64,000 bases of DNA, taken from the NCBI RefSeq assembly GCF_040371755.1, contig NZ_BAABWE010000010.1, positions 1 to 64,000 on the forward strand, read 5' to 3'. Made by a program: the position numbers and the translations under genes. This document shows positions 8,899 to 17,156 of the stretch, piece after piece. Positions within the stretch are counted from its first letter, which is position 1; each line of letters starts with the position of its first letter. The stretch comes from Bermanella sp040371755. Lineage in GTDB: Bacteria; Pseudomonadota; Gammaproteobacteria; Pseudomonadales; Oceanobacteraceae. Under the pieces are notes generated by a model, which was given only the letters and a program-made list of their open reading frames with translations, was not told the DNA's origin and did not search any database.

Positions 8899-9561
8899 AT
8901 GAGCGCACCCACCTTTAAAGTCAAAGAAGCCTTTTACACACTCCAAGGTGAAGGCGCCCGAGCGGGTCGTGCTTCTGTCTTTATTCGTTTTAGCAAATGT
9001 AATTTGTGGAATGGTAAAGAAAGCGGGCGCGCTGCAGCGGTTTGTCAATTTTGTGATACCGATATCATCGGTACTGATGGCGAAAACGGCGGTATTTATA
9101 GCCAAGCAGAGCTACTCCAACTGGCCCTTGATCTTTGGCCTAACGTCAAACAAGGTAAACCCTATGTGGTATTCACTGGTGGAGAACCCGCATTACAACT
9201 GACTGAAAACCTAGTCTCTCTATTTCAACAGCACGGTTTTGAATGCGCAGTTGAAAGTAACGGCACCCTACCCTTACCTGCTAACTTAAACTGGGTCTGC
9301 ATTAGTCCAAAAGGGCGCAGCGAAATCGTCATATCATCCTGTAACGAGTTAAAGCTGGTATACCCTCAACCAGATCTCACCCCTGAAAACGTCAGCCATA
9401 TTCAAGCAGAGCATTATTTTTTATCGCCAATGGCCGACTACGGCATAGAAAATAGTGGCTTAATTATTCGTGAAAATATGCAAAGTGCCACGCAATATTG
9501 TTTGGACAACCCTAAGTGGCGCATGTCATTACAAACCCATAAATTGCTAGGTATCAATTAA
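8899..9561 (+). CDS. queE: 7-carboxy-7-deazaguanine synthase (radical SAM)
   Basis: QueE makes 7-carboxy-7-deazaguanine from 6-carboxy-tetrahydropterin with S-adenosylmethionine. The iron-sulfur cysteines are in the enlarged C-x14-C-x2-C form (from residue 34), a known QueE variant, not the common CxxxCxxC. FTGGEPALQ is the radical-SAM GGE motif, and LQGEGARAGR is the substrate loop. The gene abuts queC with no spacer. queD is not in the window. Confidence 0.93.
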   Translation: MSAPTFKVKEAFYTLQGEGARAGRASVFIRFSKCNLWNGKESGRAAAVCQFCDTDIIGTDGENGGIYSQAELLQLALDLWPNVKQGKPYVVFTGGEPALQLTENLVSLFQQHGFECAVESNGTLPLPANLNWVCISPKGRSEIVISSCNELKLVYPQPDLTPENVSHIQAEHYFLSPMADYGIENSGLIIRENMQSATQYCLDNPKWRMSLQTHKLLGIN

Positions 9562-9616
9562 CCTTGCAAATGACTGCAGGGATCGACATGATATTTCAAA
9601 AAGAGTAAGAACTATC

Positions 9617-10414
9617 ATGTCTCACATTTTGCTTACCATTGAAAACCACATTGCCACCCTAGTATTAAACCAACCCAGACTGCGCAACCCTATTTCAGAC
9701 ATTGAAGTAGTGGATGAGTTTGTCCATGTACTAGCACAATTAAGCCAAGACGATGACATTCGCTGTTTAATCATTACCGGAGCAGGTAGCGCCTTTTCCA
9801 GTGGAGGCAATATTAAAGACATGCAAAATAAAGAAGGCATGTTTGCAGGACAAGCCAATGATATTCGTGAAAACTACGCAAAAGTCATTCAGCGTATCCC
9901 CTTGGCTTTGTATCAACTCGATATTCCCACCATAGCGGCGGTTAACGGCCCAGCTGTCGGTGCGGGATGCGATTTAGCCATGTACTGTGATATGCGCATT
10001 GCCAGTACTCAAGCTACATTTGCTGAAAGCTTCATTAAAGTTGGGCTTATTCCCGGAGACGGCGGCGCTTGGATACTTCCCAAAATAGCAGGATATGGTC
10101 GAGCGGCTGAAATGGCATTCACCGGAGAAGCCATCAGTGCTCAACAAGCTTATGAATGGGGCATGTTAAATCACATTGTCGAACCAGAAGAACTGATCAA
10201 TGCCGCAACGGCCCTAGCTCAGCGTATTGTAGCTAACCCTCCTCAAGCACTTAAAGGGACAAAACAATTACTAAGAGCTAGCCATCAGATGCCTTTAGAC
10301 ACACTTTTACAACTTAGTGCGGCCATTCAAGCCAATTTACACCAAACAGAAGACCATATTGAGGCGGTATCTGCTTTAATTGAAAGAAGAGCCCCTAAAT
10401 TTACAGGAAAATAA
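9617..10414 (+). CDS. crotonase-family protein (enoyl-CoA hydratase/isomerase-like)
   Basis: A 265-residue crotonase-fold protein. The oxyanion-hole motifs are present: FSSGGNIKDM (about 58-67) and NGPAVGAGCDLAMYCD (about 112-127). The two catalytic glutamates of true hydratases are not conserved: the first is Asp (GAGCD) and the second position is Phe (AESF instead of QPE). Instead there is an Asp in IPGDGG, as in isomerase-type PaaG-like members. The reaction could therefore be isomerisation or another acyl-CoA step rather than hydration. It has its own upstream gap of 55 bases after queE and overlaps the following lipoprotein gene by 1 base. Confidence 0.85.
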   Translation: MSHILLTIENHIATLVLNQPRLRNPISDIEVVDEFVHVLAQLSQDDDIRCLIITGAGSAFSSGGNIKDMQNKEGMFAGQANDIRENYAKVIQRIPLALYQLDIPTIAAVNGPAVGAGCDLAMYCDMRIASTQATFAESFIKVGLIPGDGGAWILPKIAGYGRAAEMAFTGEAISAQQAYEWGMLNHIVEPEELINAATALAQRIVANPPQALKGTKQLLRASHQMPLDTLLQLSAAIQANLHQTEDHIEAVSALIERRAPKFTGK

Positions 10415-10782
10415 TGCCCCACTTCACTCAAGCCGCCTTAGTTATTATCTGCCTCACGCTTGGAGGGTGCGATGCTGGTTTGGGTCAAAGCGACATGAAA
10501 GGGGTATTTGAAACCGATCATGGTGAATGCGTCAAACAAGGAGATGTAGGCCTTAAAATCCATAAAAGCACCATTCATATAGACTTTTACTGTTTTTTAG
10601 AAAAGTGCAACGACATGGAAGGCACCATAGAAAAAGGTGGACACTTTTACCTCTCGGATAAAAAAGGCCATTTCATTCAAGGCCAAATATTACCCAGCAA
10701 AGCCATAGGCTCTTGGTATACAACCATCAATCAACAGAAATGCTCGGGCACTTGGTTTGCCCTTAGAAACAAAGAACAATAA
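10414..10782 (+). CDS. small lipoprotein, function unknown
   Basis: A 122-residue protein with a type II signal: hydrophobic residues 6-16 and lipobox LGGC with the acylated Cys at 19. The next residue is Asp, which in enterobacteria favours retention in the inner membrane. The mature part contains five more Cys (for example CFLEKC) and a beta-rich pattern ending in CSGTWFALR. I do not recognise the family. The start overlaps the crotonase stop by 1 base, and the cupin gene follows after 2 bases, so the three genes appear to be one unit. Confidence 0.7.
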   Translation: MPHFTQAALVIICLTLGGCDAGLGQSDMKGVFETDHGECVKQGDVGLKIHKSTIHIDFYCFLEKCNDMEGTIEKGGHFYLSDKKGHFIQGQILPSKAIGSWYTTINQQKCSGTWFALRNKEQ

Positions 10783-10784
10783 TC

Positions 10785-11261
10785 ATGCACAACAGCCAAC
10801 ACTGGATTCAAACACTACAGCTTGAACCCCACCCTGAAGGTGGATTTTATCGCCGAATATACCAATCAACTCAAACAGTACAAACAGCATCAGGTAAACG
10901 CCCTTGCGCTACCGCCATCCATTACTTATTAGAAAGCCACGATTTTTCAGCTTGGCACAAAATAAAAAGTGATGAAACGTGGTTTCATCATGCAGGTGCT
11001 CCGATCATTATTCGTACACTGGATAGTAAAGGCGTCTTAAATGAGTATGTTCTAGGGCAGCACATGTTAAGTTTAACGGTAAATGCTGATACGTGGTTTT
11101 GCGCTCAAATACACACTGATGATGAAAACACCTATACACTTTGCAGTTGCATGGTCAGCCCAGGGTTTGACTTTGCCGATTTTGAAATGGGTACTGCCGC
11201 TAACTTGATCAAACAATACCCTGAGCACAAAAACATACTCTCACAATTGTGCCGGAAGTAG
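10785..11261 (+). CDS. DUF985 cupin-fold protein
   Basis: A 158-residue protein of the DUF985 cupin superfamily (the group of yeast YML079w). Hallmarks are LEPHPEGGFYRRIYQS near the start, AIHYLLE, the SDETWFHHAG strand pair of the cupin barrel, and GFDFADFEMG near the end. The biochemical role of the family is not established; a sugar or small-molecule ligand has been suggested. The stop lies 1 base from the convergent pdxH stop. Confidence 0.85.
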   Translation: MHNSQHWIQTLQLEPHPEGGFYRRIYQSTQTVQTASGKRPCATAIHYLLESHDFSAWHKIKSDETWFHHAGAPIIIRTLDSKGVLNEYVLGQHMLSLTVNADTWFCAQIHTDDENTYTLCSCMVSPGFDFADFEMGTAANLIKQYPEHKNILSQLCRK

Positions 11262-11262
11262 C

Positions 11263-11907
11263 CTATGGCTGTATTCGGGCTAAATCCCACGATTGGTTTT
11301 CATCCAAAATGTAAATAAAACGATCATGTAAACGGTTTTCACGGCCCTGCCAAAATTCAATAGTTAGCGGCTTCACTTTATACCCGCCCCAAAAATCAGG
11401 CAGAGGGATATCCCCTTTGGAAAACTTATTTTTCATTTGAGAAAATGCTTGTTCTAATAGCTTACGAGTTGCAATGGTTTTGCTTTGATGGCTCGCCCAA
11501 GCTGCCAGCTGGCTGTCTCTTGGCCGAGAAAGAAAATACTGAGCATTTTCTGCGACGCTTAATTTATGCGCCTCTCCCCTGATAATCACTTGGCGCTCTA
11601 ATCCCAGCCAAGCAAAGTGCAAACTGATTTTATTATTATGCTCTAGCTGTAATGCTTTATTGCTTTTTAAATTAGTAAAAAACGTAAAGCCTGTTTCGTC
11701 ATAGTTTTTTAATAATACGATTCGCTGGCTAGGCATACCCGATTGATCTACAGTTGCCACATTCATAGCAGTTGGATCTGTAAATAATTTGGAGTCTATT
11801 GCCTGCCCTAACCATATTTTAAATTGCTCTATAGGGCTAGATGCTAGGTCTGCTTGATGAAGTTCATCCGCGCCATATTGGCGACGGATATCTGCAATAT
11901 TATCCAT
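11263..11907 (-). CDS. pdxH: pyridoxamine 5'-phosphate oxidase
   Basis: PdxH uses FMN and oxygen to oxidise pyridoxine or pyridoxamine phosphate to pyridoxal phosphate in the cytosol. The sequence is full length (214). Family motifs: N-terminal RRQYG, MNVATVDQSGMPSQRIVLLK (FMN/substrate), FFTNLKSNKA, and the C-terminal WQGRENRLHDRF followed by a final RIQP. The gene stands alone, convergent with the cupin gene. Confidence 0.95.
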   Translation of the reverse strand: MDNIADIRRQYGADELHQADLASSPIEQFKIWLGQAIDSKLFTDPTAMNVATVDQSGMPSQRIVLLKNYDETGFTFFTNLKSNKALQLEHNNKISLHFAWLGLERQVIIRGEAHKLSVAENAQYFLSRPRDSQLAAWASHQSKTIATRKLLEQAFSQMKNKFSKGDIPLPDFWGGYKVKPLTIEFWQGRENRLHDRFIYILDENQSWDLARIQP

Positions 11908-11952
11908 GAGTACACCTGCTAAATGTTTTTAACAGTATACCGTTTTAGCGTA

Positions 11953-13977
11953 TTAAACCTGAAACTTTTTCACTGTTTCATCCAGTTCTAGACTGCCATT
12001 GCCAACCTTGGCTGCTACAGACGCCACATTATTTGCACGATCAACTAAGTTTGACGAAGCACTATCAACTTCTTGGATATGTTGTGCTATCTCTTCTGCT
12101 GCTCCCGCTTGCTGGTCTCCAGCTGATGCTACTTGCATAATTAAATCATTCACATTATTCACAGAATGCTCAATAGCCGATAACGCCTCACCGGTTTTTA
12201 TTGCCTCAGACTCACCAATATCGGCTTTTTCACACGCTTGATTCATGGCAGATACCGCTTGCTCTGCCACCGACTGCAAGTTTGAAATGGTACTTTCAAT
12301 TTCATTAGTGGATTCTTGAGTACGGTTTGCAAGGGTGCGAACTTCATCTGCTACTACGGCAAAGCCTCGACCTTGCTCCCCTGCCCGTGCAGCTTCAATG
12401 GCCGCATTTAATGCCAATAAATTCGTCTGCTCTGCAATGGCTTTTATGACATCAATTACTGTACTGATGGAAGCCGCTTGTTGAGCAAGATCGCCAATTT
12501 CATCACCGGCTTTTCTGATGCTTTCTGCTAATTCACGAATCACTTTCGCTGACGCTTGAGAACGAACGGCCCCACCGTTGGCTTTCTCTTTTGCTGTATT
12601 TGTTTCTTGCGCTGCATTTTCACAATGAACCGCTACTTCCTTAGCGGTTGCAGCCAATTCTGTGGCAGCTGTTACGATTATTTCCACTTTTTGCTTTTGT
12701 GTCATGCCAAGACTATTTACATCTTTTGAGACACTTTGTAACTCAGATGAGGAACTGGTTAACGTTGAAGAATTTTGCCTAACTTGACCAACCACTTTGC
12801 GAATCTGTTGAAACGCTTGATTAAGCGACTGAATAGTCATACCCAGCTCATCTTTGCTATTGCTTACAAACTGCCCATTTAAATTCCCTTCCTCCAAAGA
12901 AGTGGCCATAGACTGGGTTATATGAACATTATGATCCACGGACTGTTTTAAAGCTGTAAATAAATAAACACCTAAAAGGATTAGTACAGTAAAAATACTA
13001 AAAATTGAAAATAAATGACTTTCTTCAGAGCTTAAATACAATTCAACTTGTTGATTGTAAGCTTGCAAAGCTGCGCTATAAAACTTGGCCATTGTTACAA
13101 TGGCCGCTGTACCAGCTTGAAAGTATTCAGAACCTGAAATAGTTGGAGTACTTGGTTCCATAAGTTGTTTTTTACTAATTTCTTTAAACTTATCAACCGC
13201 ACTTTTAGCTTGTGTAAAACTAACATTAAGCGTCTTAAATAATTCATTATCTTGGCGTTCAACCACTCTGTAGTGGTCTTCAGCCTTATGCCAGACTTGG
13301 TTAATTGCATCGTACAATGTGGTAACCGCTATAAACGACTGAGGATTAAACGTCCCCGCAGTGGCAACCCCAGCACCACGCCCTCTTAATTGGCCTAAAT
13401 ATTCCTGCACCGCTGGCACATCAAATACAACCATTTGCATAAGCATTAATGTATCCATGTGGGAGTCAAGCAACAGATGGGTTTCTCCAGCTATGCTATC
13501 AATTAGCTGTGTCACTGTGGCAATCCAAGCGCTATGACTTACAAAACTTTTCTCTGAACCTAACTGTGATAAGCGATCAAACTTTAGAGTTTGCCATGTG
13601 GACTTAATCTGATTAAAGCTTTGCATTACGCTATTATTTAACCCAAAACCCTCCAATGCCTGCTCGGCGCTGTTCATAGCACTATTCATTTCTTGCTCTA
13701 AAGATTTGATTGCTGCAACTCTCCCCTTGTTTCCAGCAAACCATTGCGCTGAGTTTCCTCTGTGCTTAGCTGCAATAATTCGAATGGGGTGCAATTTAGC
13801 CACTAACGCCATTCCTTGCAGCTGAAAGGTATTACGTTGAATTAACAATTGTTTATCTTCATAGATAACCAGACCACTGTATAAAAGCGGTAAAATCAAG
13901 ATGGCTAAAATAACTTGGAATTTTCGAGCAAATGACAGGGAATTAAGTAAAGCTGTCCCTAGCTTAAATGGATTCAT
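11953..13977 (-). CDS. methyl-accepting chemotaxis protein
   Basis: A 674-residue chemoreceptor. Order: short cytoplasmic N-terminus, membrane helix about 20-39, a large helical periplasmic sensor (41-320), second membrane helix about 322-343, HAMP (345-397), and the signalling coiled coil. The kinase-interacting tip IAEQTNLLALNAAIEAARAGE lies at roughly 510-535 (only its core NAAIEAARAG is quoted as diagnostic). The sensor is longer than a four-helix bundle and contains an RGRGAGVATAG stretch; I cannot name its ligand. There is no C-terminal CheR-binding pentapeptide; it ends KKFQV. No che genes are nearby. Confidence 0.92.
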   Translation of the reverse strand: MNPFKLGTALLNSLSFARKFQVILAILILPLLYSGLVIYEDKQLLIQRNTFQLQGMALVAKLHPIRIIAAKHRGNSAQWFAGNKGRVAAIKSLEQEMNSAMNSAEQALEGFGLNNSVMQSFNQIKSTWQTLKFDRLSQLGSEKSFVSHSAWIATVTQLIDSIAGETHLLLDSHMDTLMLMQMVVFDVPAVQEYLGQLRGRGAGVATAGTFNPQSFIAVTTLYDAINQVWHKAEDHYRVVERQDNELFKTLNVSFTQAKSAVDKFKEISKKQLMEPSTPTISGSEYFQAGTAAIVTMAKFYSAALQAYNQQVELYLSSEESHLFSIFSIFTVLILLGVYLFTALKQSVDHNVHITQSMATSLEEGNLNGQFVSNSKDELGMTIQSLNQAFQQIRKVVGQVRQNSSTLTSSSSELQSVSKDVNSLGMTQKQKVEIIVTAATELAATAKEVAVHCENAAQETNTAKEKANGGAVRSQASAKVIRELAESIRKAGDEIGDLAQQAASISTVIDVIKAIAEQTNLLALNAAIEAARAGEQGRGFAVVADEVRTLANRTQESTNEIESTISNLQSVAEQAVSAMNQACEKADIGESEAIKTGEALSAIEHSVNNVNDLIMQVASAGDQQAGAAEEIAQHIQEVDSASSNLVDRANNVASVAAKVGNGSLELDETVKKFQV

Positions 13978-14085
13978 CGGGGGATCTCAATAGTGATTAA
14001 TTCTCAGTATAGACAGCATTTCCCCCTTGGCAGGTGCTAACATACCCGTACAATAGCTTAATAAAGACTAATTTGATTGAGCCTT

Positions 14086-14901
14086 ATGAGTAAACGAAAT
14101 AAAAGAGAGATCCCAGTATTCGATACCCCAATCATCGAAACCCATTGTCACTTGGATTATCTAAAAGAAAACACACTTGATGATACGATTAAAAACGCTC
14201 AAAACGCTGGCATCGAACGTATCATTACCATTGCAGTGTCCCCTGAAAATCTAGATACGGTACTCGACCTTACTCAGCAATCATCAATGATTTGGGGCAC
14301 TCAAGGGGTCCATCCTCATGATGCTGAGAAATACTCACCGGATACCGCAACAAAGATCCGACGTCAGGCAATGCAAGAGCGTATCGTCGCCATTGGTGAA
14401 ATTGGTTTAGATTATTATTACGATAATGCAGATCGCGAAATCCAGCGCCAAGTATTTCATGATCAACTGCAAATTGCCGCCGACTTAGATTTACCTGTGG
14501 TTATTCATAGCCGTGATGCCGATGATGACACCATTGAAATTTTAAAACGCTTTGAAAGTACCCTTTCAAAAAAAGGGGTTATTCATAGCTTTACCTCTGG
14601 CCCCGAACTGGCCCAGTACGCCATTGATCAAGGGTTTTACTTAGGCTTTAACGGTATTTGTACATTCAATACAGCGGAAAATGTGCGGGATATTATTCGT
14701 ATGACCCCCGTTGAACACATCATTTTAGAAACAGACGCCCCTTATTTAACACCTGTACCTTATCGCGGGAAAGAAAACGCTTCATGTTATTTGCCATTTG
14801 TTGCAGAAAAGGTAGCTGAGGTTAAAGAAATAGCCGTCAACAATATGCTATCTATCGTACGCCAAAACAGTATTAATTTATTTTTCCCTAAGGACGCATG
14901 A
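14086..14901 (+). CDS. TatD-family metal-dependent nuclease
   Basis: A 271-residue TIM-barrel hydrolase of the TatD/YcfH/YjjV family. Metal ligands are visible: His20 and His22 (THCHLD), Glu in AIGEIGLDYY, His in VVIHSRDAD, His in GVIHSFT and Asp in LETDAPYL. Family members are 3'-5' DNA/RNA exonucleases. The ATG at 14086 is taken rather than an in-frame TTG three codons earlier. The stop overlaps the mutarotase start by 4 bases, suggesting coupled translation. Confidence 0.9.
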   Translation: MSKRNKREIPVFDTPIIETHCHLDYLKENTLDDTIKNAQNAGIERIITIAVSPENLDTVLDLTQQSSMIWGTQGVHPHDAEKYSPDTATKIRRQAMQERIVAIGEIGLDYYYDNADREIQRQVFHDQLQIAADLDLPVVIHSRDADDDTIEILKRFESTLSKKGVIHSFTSGPELAQYAIDQGFYLGFNGICTFNTAENVRDIIRMTPVEHIILETDAPYLTPVPYRGKENASCYLPFVAEKVAEVKEIAVNNMLSIVRQNSINLFFPKDA

Positions 14902-15788
14902 TGCCACTTATTGAAAACAAATCGTTCAGCTCAATCATTAAACACGACGAATTAGATTGCCTACATATTAATCACCCTGATTTTTTTGCTGAGATTTGTT
15001 TACAAGGGGCACAGCTGACTCAATTTAAACACCGTTTGCAAGGAGACTTTCTGTGGCTAAGTCCCACCGTGCAATACAAACAAGGACAAAGCTTACGAGG
15101 TGGTGTGCCAATTTGCTGGCCTTGGTTTGGTATATTAGATAAAAATCCAAGTAGCGTGACTGATTGCGTAAATGGGCCGCAAGGCTCTCACGGTTTTGCC
15201 CGCAACCAGTGCTGGGAACTATCAAACATTACAGAAACCCAAGATAGCGTCATGATTGAATTGACACTAAAACATTCACAGCAAAGCTTAGCGGTTTGGC
15301 CATTTAAATTTGAGCTTACCTGTCGTTTTACATTTTCTGAAAAACTAACCATTGAGCTCATTACCCAAAACCTAGATGAGAAAGTATTTACCATTAGCCA
15401 AGCTTTGCATACTTACTTCCCTGTTGATGATATTTCAACGGTTAGCATTCACGGCGCAGACAGTCATAAATATGTAGATGCTTTAGATGACTGGCAAATA
15501 AAACACCAACAGCAGGCAATCCAGTTTAATCAAGAGGTAGACCGCATATACCTTGGTAACATTGAATACAAATTCAAGAGTGAGCATGAGTGCTTTGAGT
15601 TAAACAGCAATAGTCACTCTAGTGTGGTATGGAACCCATGGATCAATAAAAGCAAAACCTTAAGCCAGTTTCCTGATGATGCCTATCAATCCATGTTATG
15701 CATAGAAAACGCAAATGTTTTAGATGACGTGATTACTGTTAAACCCAATCAGACCCATACCTTAAGCATGACTCTTATTAAGCGTTAA
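14898..15788 (+). CDS. D-hexose-6-phosphate mutarotase (YeaD-like)
   Basis: A 296-residue aldose-1-epimerase-fold protein of the YeaD type, which interconverts alpha and beta glucose-6-phosphate. Signatures: LRGGVPICWPWFG (substrate loop), GSHGFAR, QALHTYFPVDD (the catalytic His) and CIENANV near the end (catalytic Glu region). Two adjacent ATGs at 14898 and 14901 could serve as start; AAGGA just upstream fits either. It is cotranscribed with the TatD gene, and its stop overlaps the convergent SDR stop by 4 bases. Confidence 0.9.
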   Translation: MMPLIENKSFSSIIKHDELDCLHINHPDFFAEICLQGAQLTQFKHRLQGDFLWLSPTVQYKQGQSLRGGVPICWPWFGILDKNPSSVTDCVNGPQGSHGFARNQCWELSNITETQDSVMIELTLKHSQQSLAVWPFKFELTCRFTFSEKLTIELITQNLDEKVFTISQALHTYFPVDDISTVSIHGADSHKYVDALDDWQIKHQQQAIQFNQEVDRIYLGNIEYKFKSEHECFELNSNSHSSVVWNPWINKSKTLSQFPDDAYQSMLCIENANVLDDVITVKPNQTHTLSMTLIKR

Positions 15789-16612
15789 TTTTGTTTTTTA
15801 CGTTTAAATAACCACTGAGTCAGCTTCATATAGCGTGCGCCCAGTAAGCGACACACAAAATGTACGATATGCGCATCCCAGCCCACCATGATGCGCGCTT
15901 TATTTTTTTTAACCCCTGCTAAAATAATTTGAGCCGCTTTTTCAGGGGTAGTATGGGCCACCTCATCAAATTGTTTGGCTAATTCCTCTGGGTCTTCCCC
16001 CTCTGGAATTCGAGCGTTACGAGCTATTTGTGTTGAAATCCCCCCTGGGTGAACGGCACTCACCATGACACTTGGACAAGTTAACGCCATTTCTTGACGC
16101 AAGCACTCCGTGTATCCTCGTACCGCAAATTTAGCTGCGTTATAAGTGCCTTGACCCGGTACTGAAACCATCCCAAATATGCTAGAAATATTAATAATAT
16201 GTGCGTTAGGTGATTGCTTCATGTGTGGCAGAAATGCCTCACAACCGTTAACAACGCCCCAAAAATTAATATTCATTAACCAATTGAAATCATCACGGCT
16301 GACATCATCAAGCATCGCCGATAACGCCACACCGGCATTATTGAATAACAGATCAACTGCGCCAAATTCAGCAAAGACAACCTGAGCATAGTCAGTTACA
16401 TCCTCTTGCTTGGATACATCGAGTACTTGTGTGTGAACGTTGGTCTCACGGGTAATGGCGTTAATTTGATCAACCGTAGCCGTTAAACCCTCAGCATTAA
16501 TATCACTTAATGCAAGCTGACAACCTAACTTAGCCAGCTCAATTGATAGAGCCTGACCAATACCCGAGCCTGCTCCTGTAACCACAGCCACTTTGTTTAC
16601 AAATGTTTCCAT
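15785..16612 (-). CDS. short-chain dehydrogenase/reductase
   Basis: A classical SDR of 275 residues. NAD(P) motif TGAGSGIGQA lies near residue 15, followed by NNAG, the catalytic Ser in ISSIFG, and YNAAK (Tyr and Lys). The C-terminal part (IILAGVKKNKARIMVGWDA, then a hydrophobic tail with KRKK) is typical of a subgroup annotated as SDRs acting on bulky lipid-like substrates, possibly membrane-attached. The ATG at 16612 has AAAGGTA upstream and is preferred to an in-frame start ten codons earlier. The substrate cannot be read from the sequence. Confidence 0.88.
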   Translation of the reverse strand: METFVNKVAVVTGAGSGIGQALSIELAKLGCQLALSDINAEGLTATVDQINAITRETNVHTQVLDVSKQEDVTDYAQVVFAEFGAVDLLFNNAGVALSAMLDDVSRDDFNWLMNINFWGVVNGCEAFLPHMKQSPNAHIINISSIFGMVSVPGQGTYNAAKFAVRGYTECLRQEMALTCPSVMVSAVHPGGISTQIARNARIPEGEDPEELAKQFDEVAHTTPEKAAQIILAGVKKNKARIMVGWDAHIVHFVCRLLGARYMKLTQWLFKRKKQN

Positions 16613-16725
16613 GGAGTACCTTTTATATTTATTGTTATCCACACATCATATTAAGTTTATACAAAACAAGCCAACTATTGATGTGATGGGTTATACTTAA
16701 ATTATCCAAACAGTGAGTTGCAAAC

Positions 16726-17145
16726 ATGAGCAAAGGTGCCGATAAACACCAAGGACGCATAAACGAACTAAATTCTTTTGGTAAAGACTTAGCACGTCGA
16801 AGTAAAAGTCATTGTGAACTTTGCGCTAACCATGGTGTAAAGCTGTTTGTGCATGAAGTACCGCCATTGTCTAAACAGCCTGAATTTGAACACTGCATAT
16901 TCATCTGTGAAACTTGCCAGTCACAAATCAACAAACCTAAAACATTGGACATAAACTATTGGCATTGCCTGCACAGCTCTATTTGGAGCGAAGTCCCTGC
17001 GGTACAAATTATGGCGGTTCTGGTTGCTAAATCCATCGCTGAAAAAGCGGATTATGCTGCGGAATTGCTTGATCAAATATATTTAGATGAAGATCAACAG
17101 TTATGGCTTGAAGAAGCCGAAGCAGATTTAGCAAAAAAGAAATAA
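16726..17145 (+). CDS. PhnA-like zinc-ribbon protein
   Basis: A 139-residue protein resembling the PhnA family. The N-terminal half has SFGKDLARRSKSHCELC, with a CELC...CETC zinc-ribbon layout (Cys pairs about 30/33 and 61/64), and the C-terminal half is acidic and helical. Despite the name, PhnA proteins have no proven role in phosphonate use. It is a single gene with its own ribosome site, convergent with the helicase gene. Confidence 0.7.
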   Translation: MSKGADKHQGRINELNSFGKDLARRSKSHCELCANHGVKLFVHEVPPLSKQPEFEHCIFICETCQSQINKPKTLDINYWHCLHSSIWSEVPAVQIMAVLVAKSIAEKADYAAELLDQIYLDEDQQLWLEEAEADLAKKK

Positions 17146-17156
17146 AGCAAGCTAAA

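Noticed and set aside
9562..9616. Hairpin after queE (CCTTGCA...TGCAGGG)
   Set aside because: The stem is 7 bp with a mismatch and no T-run; more likely chance than a terminator.
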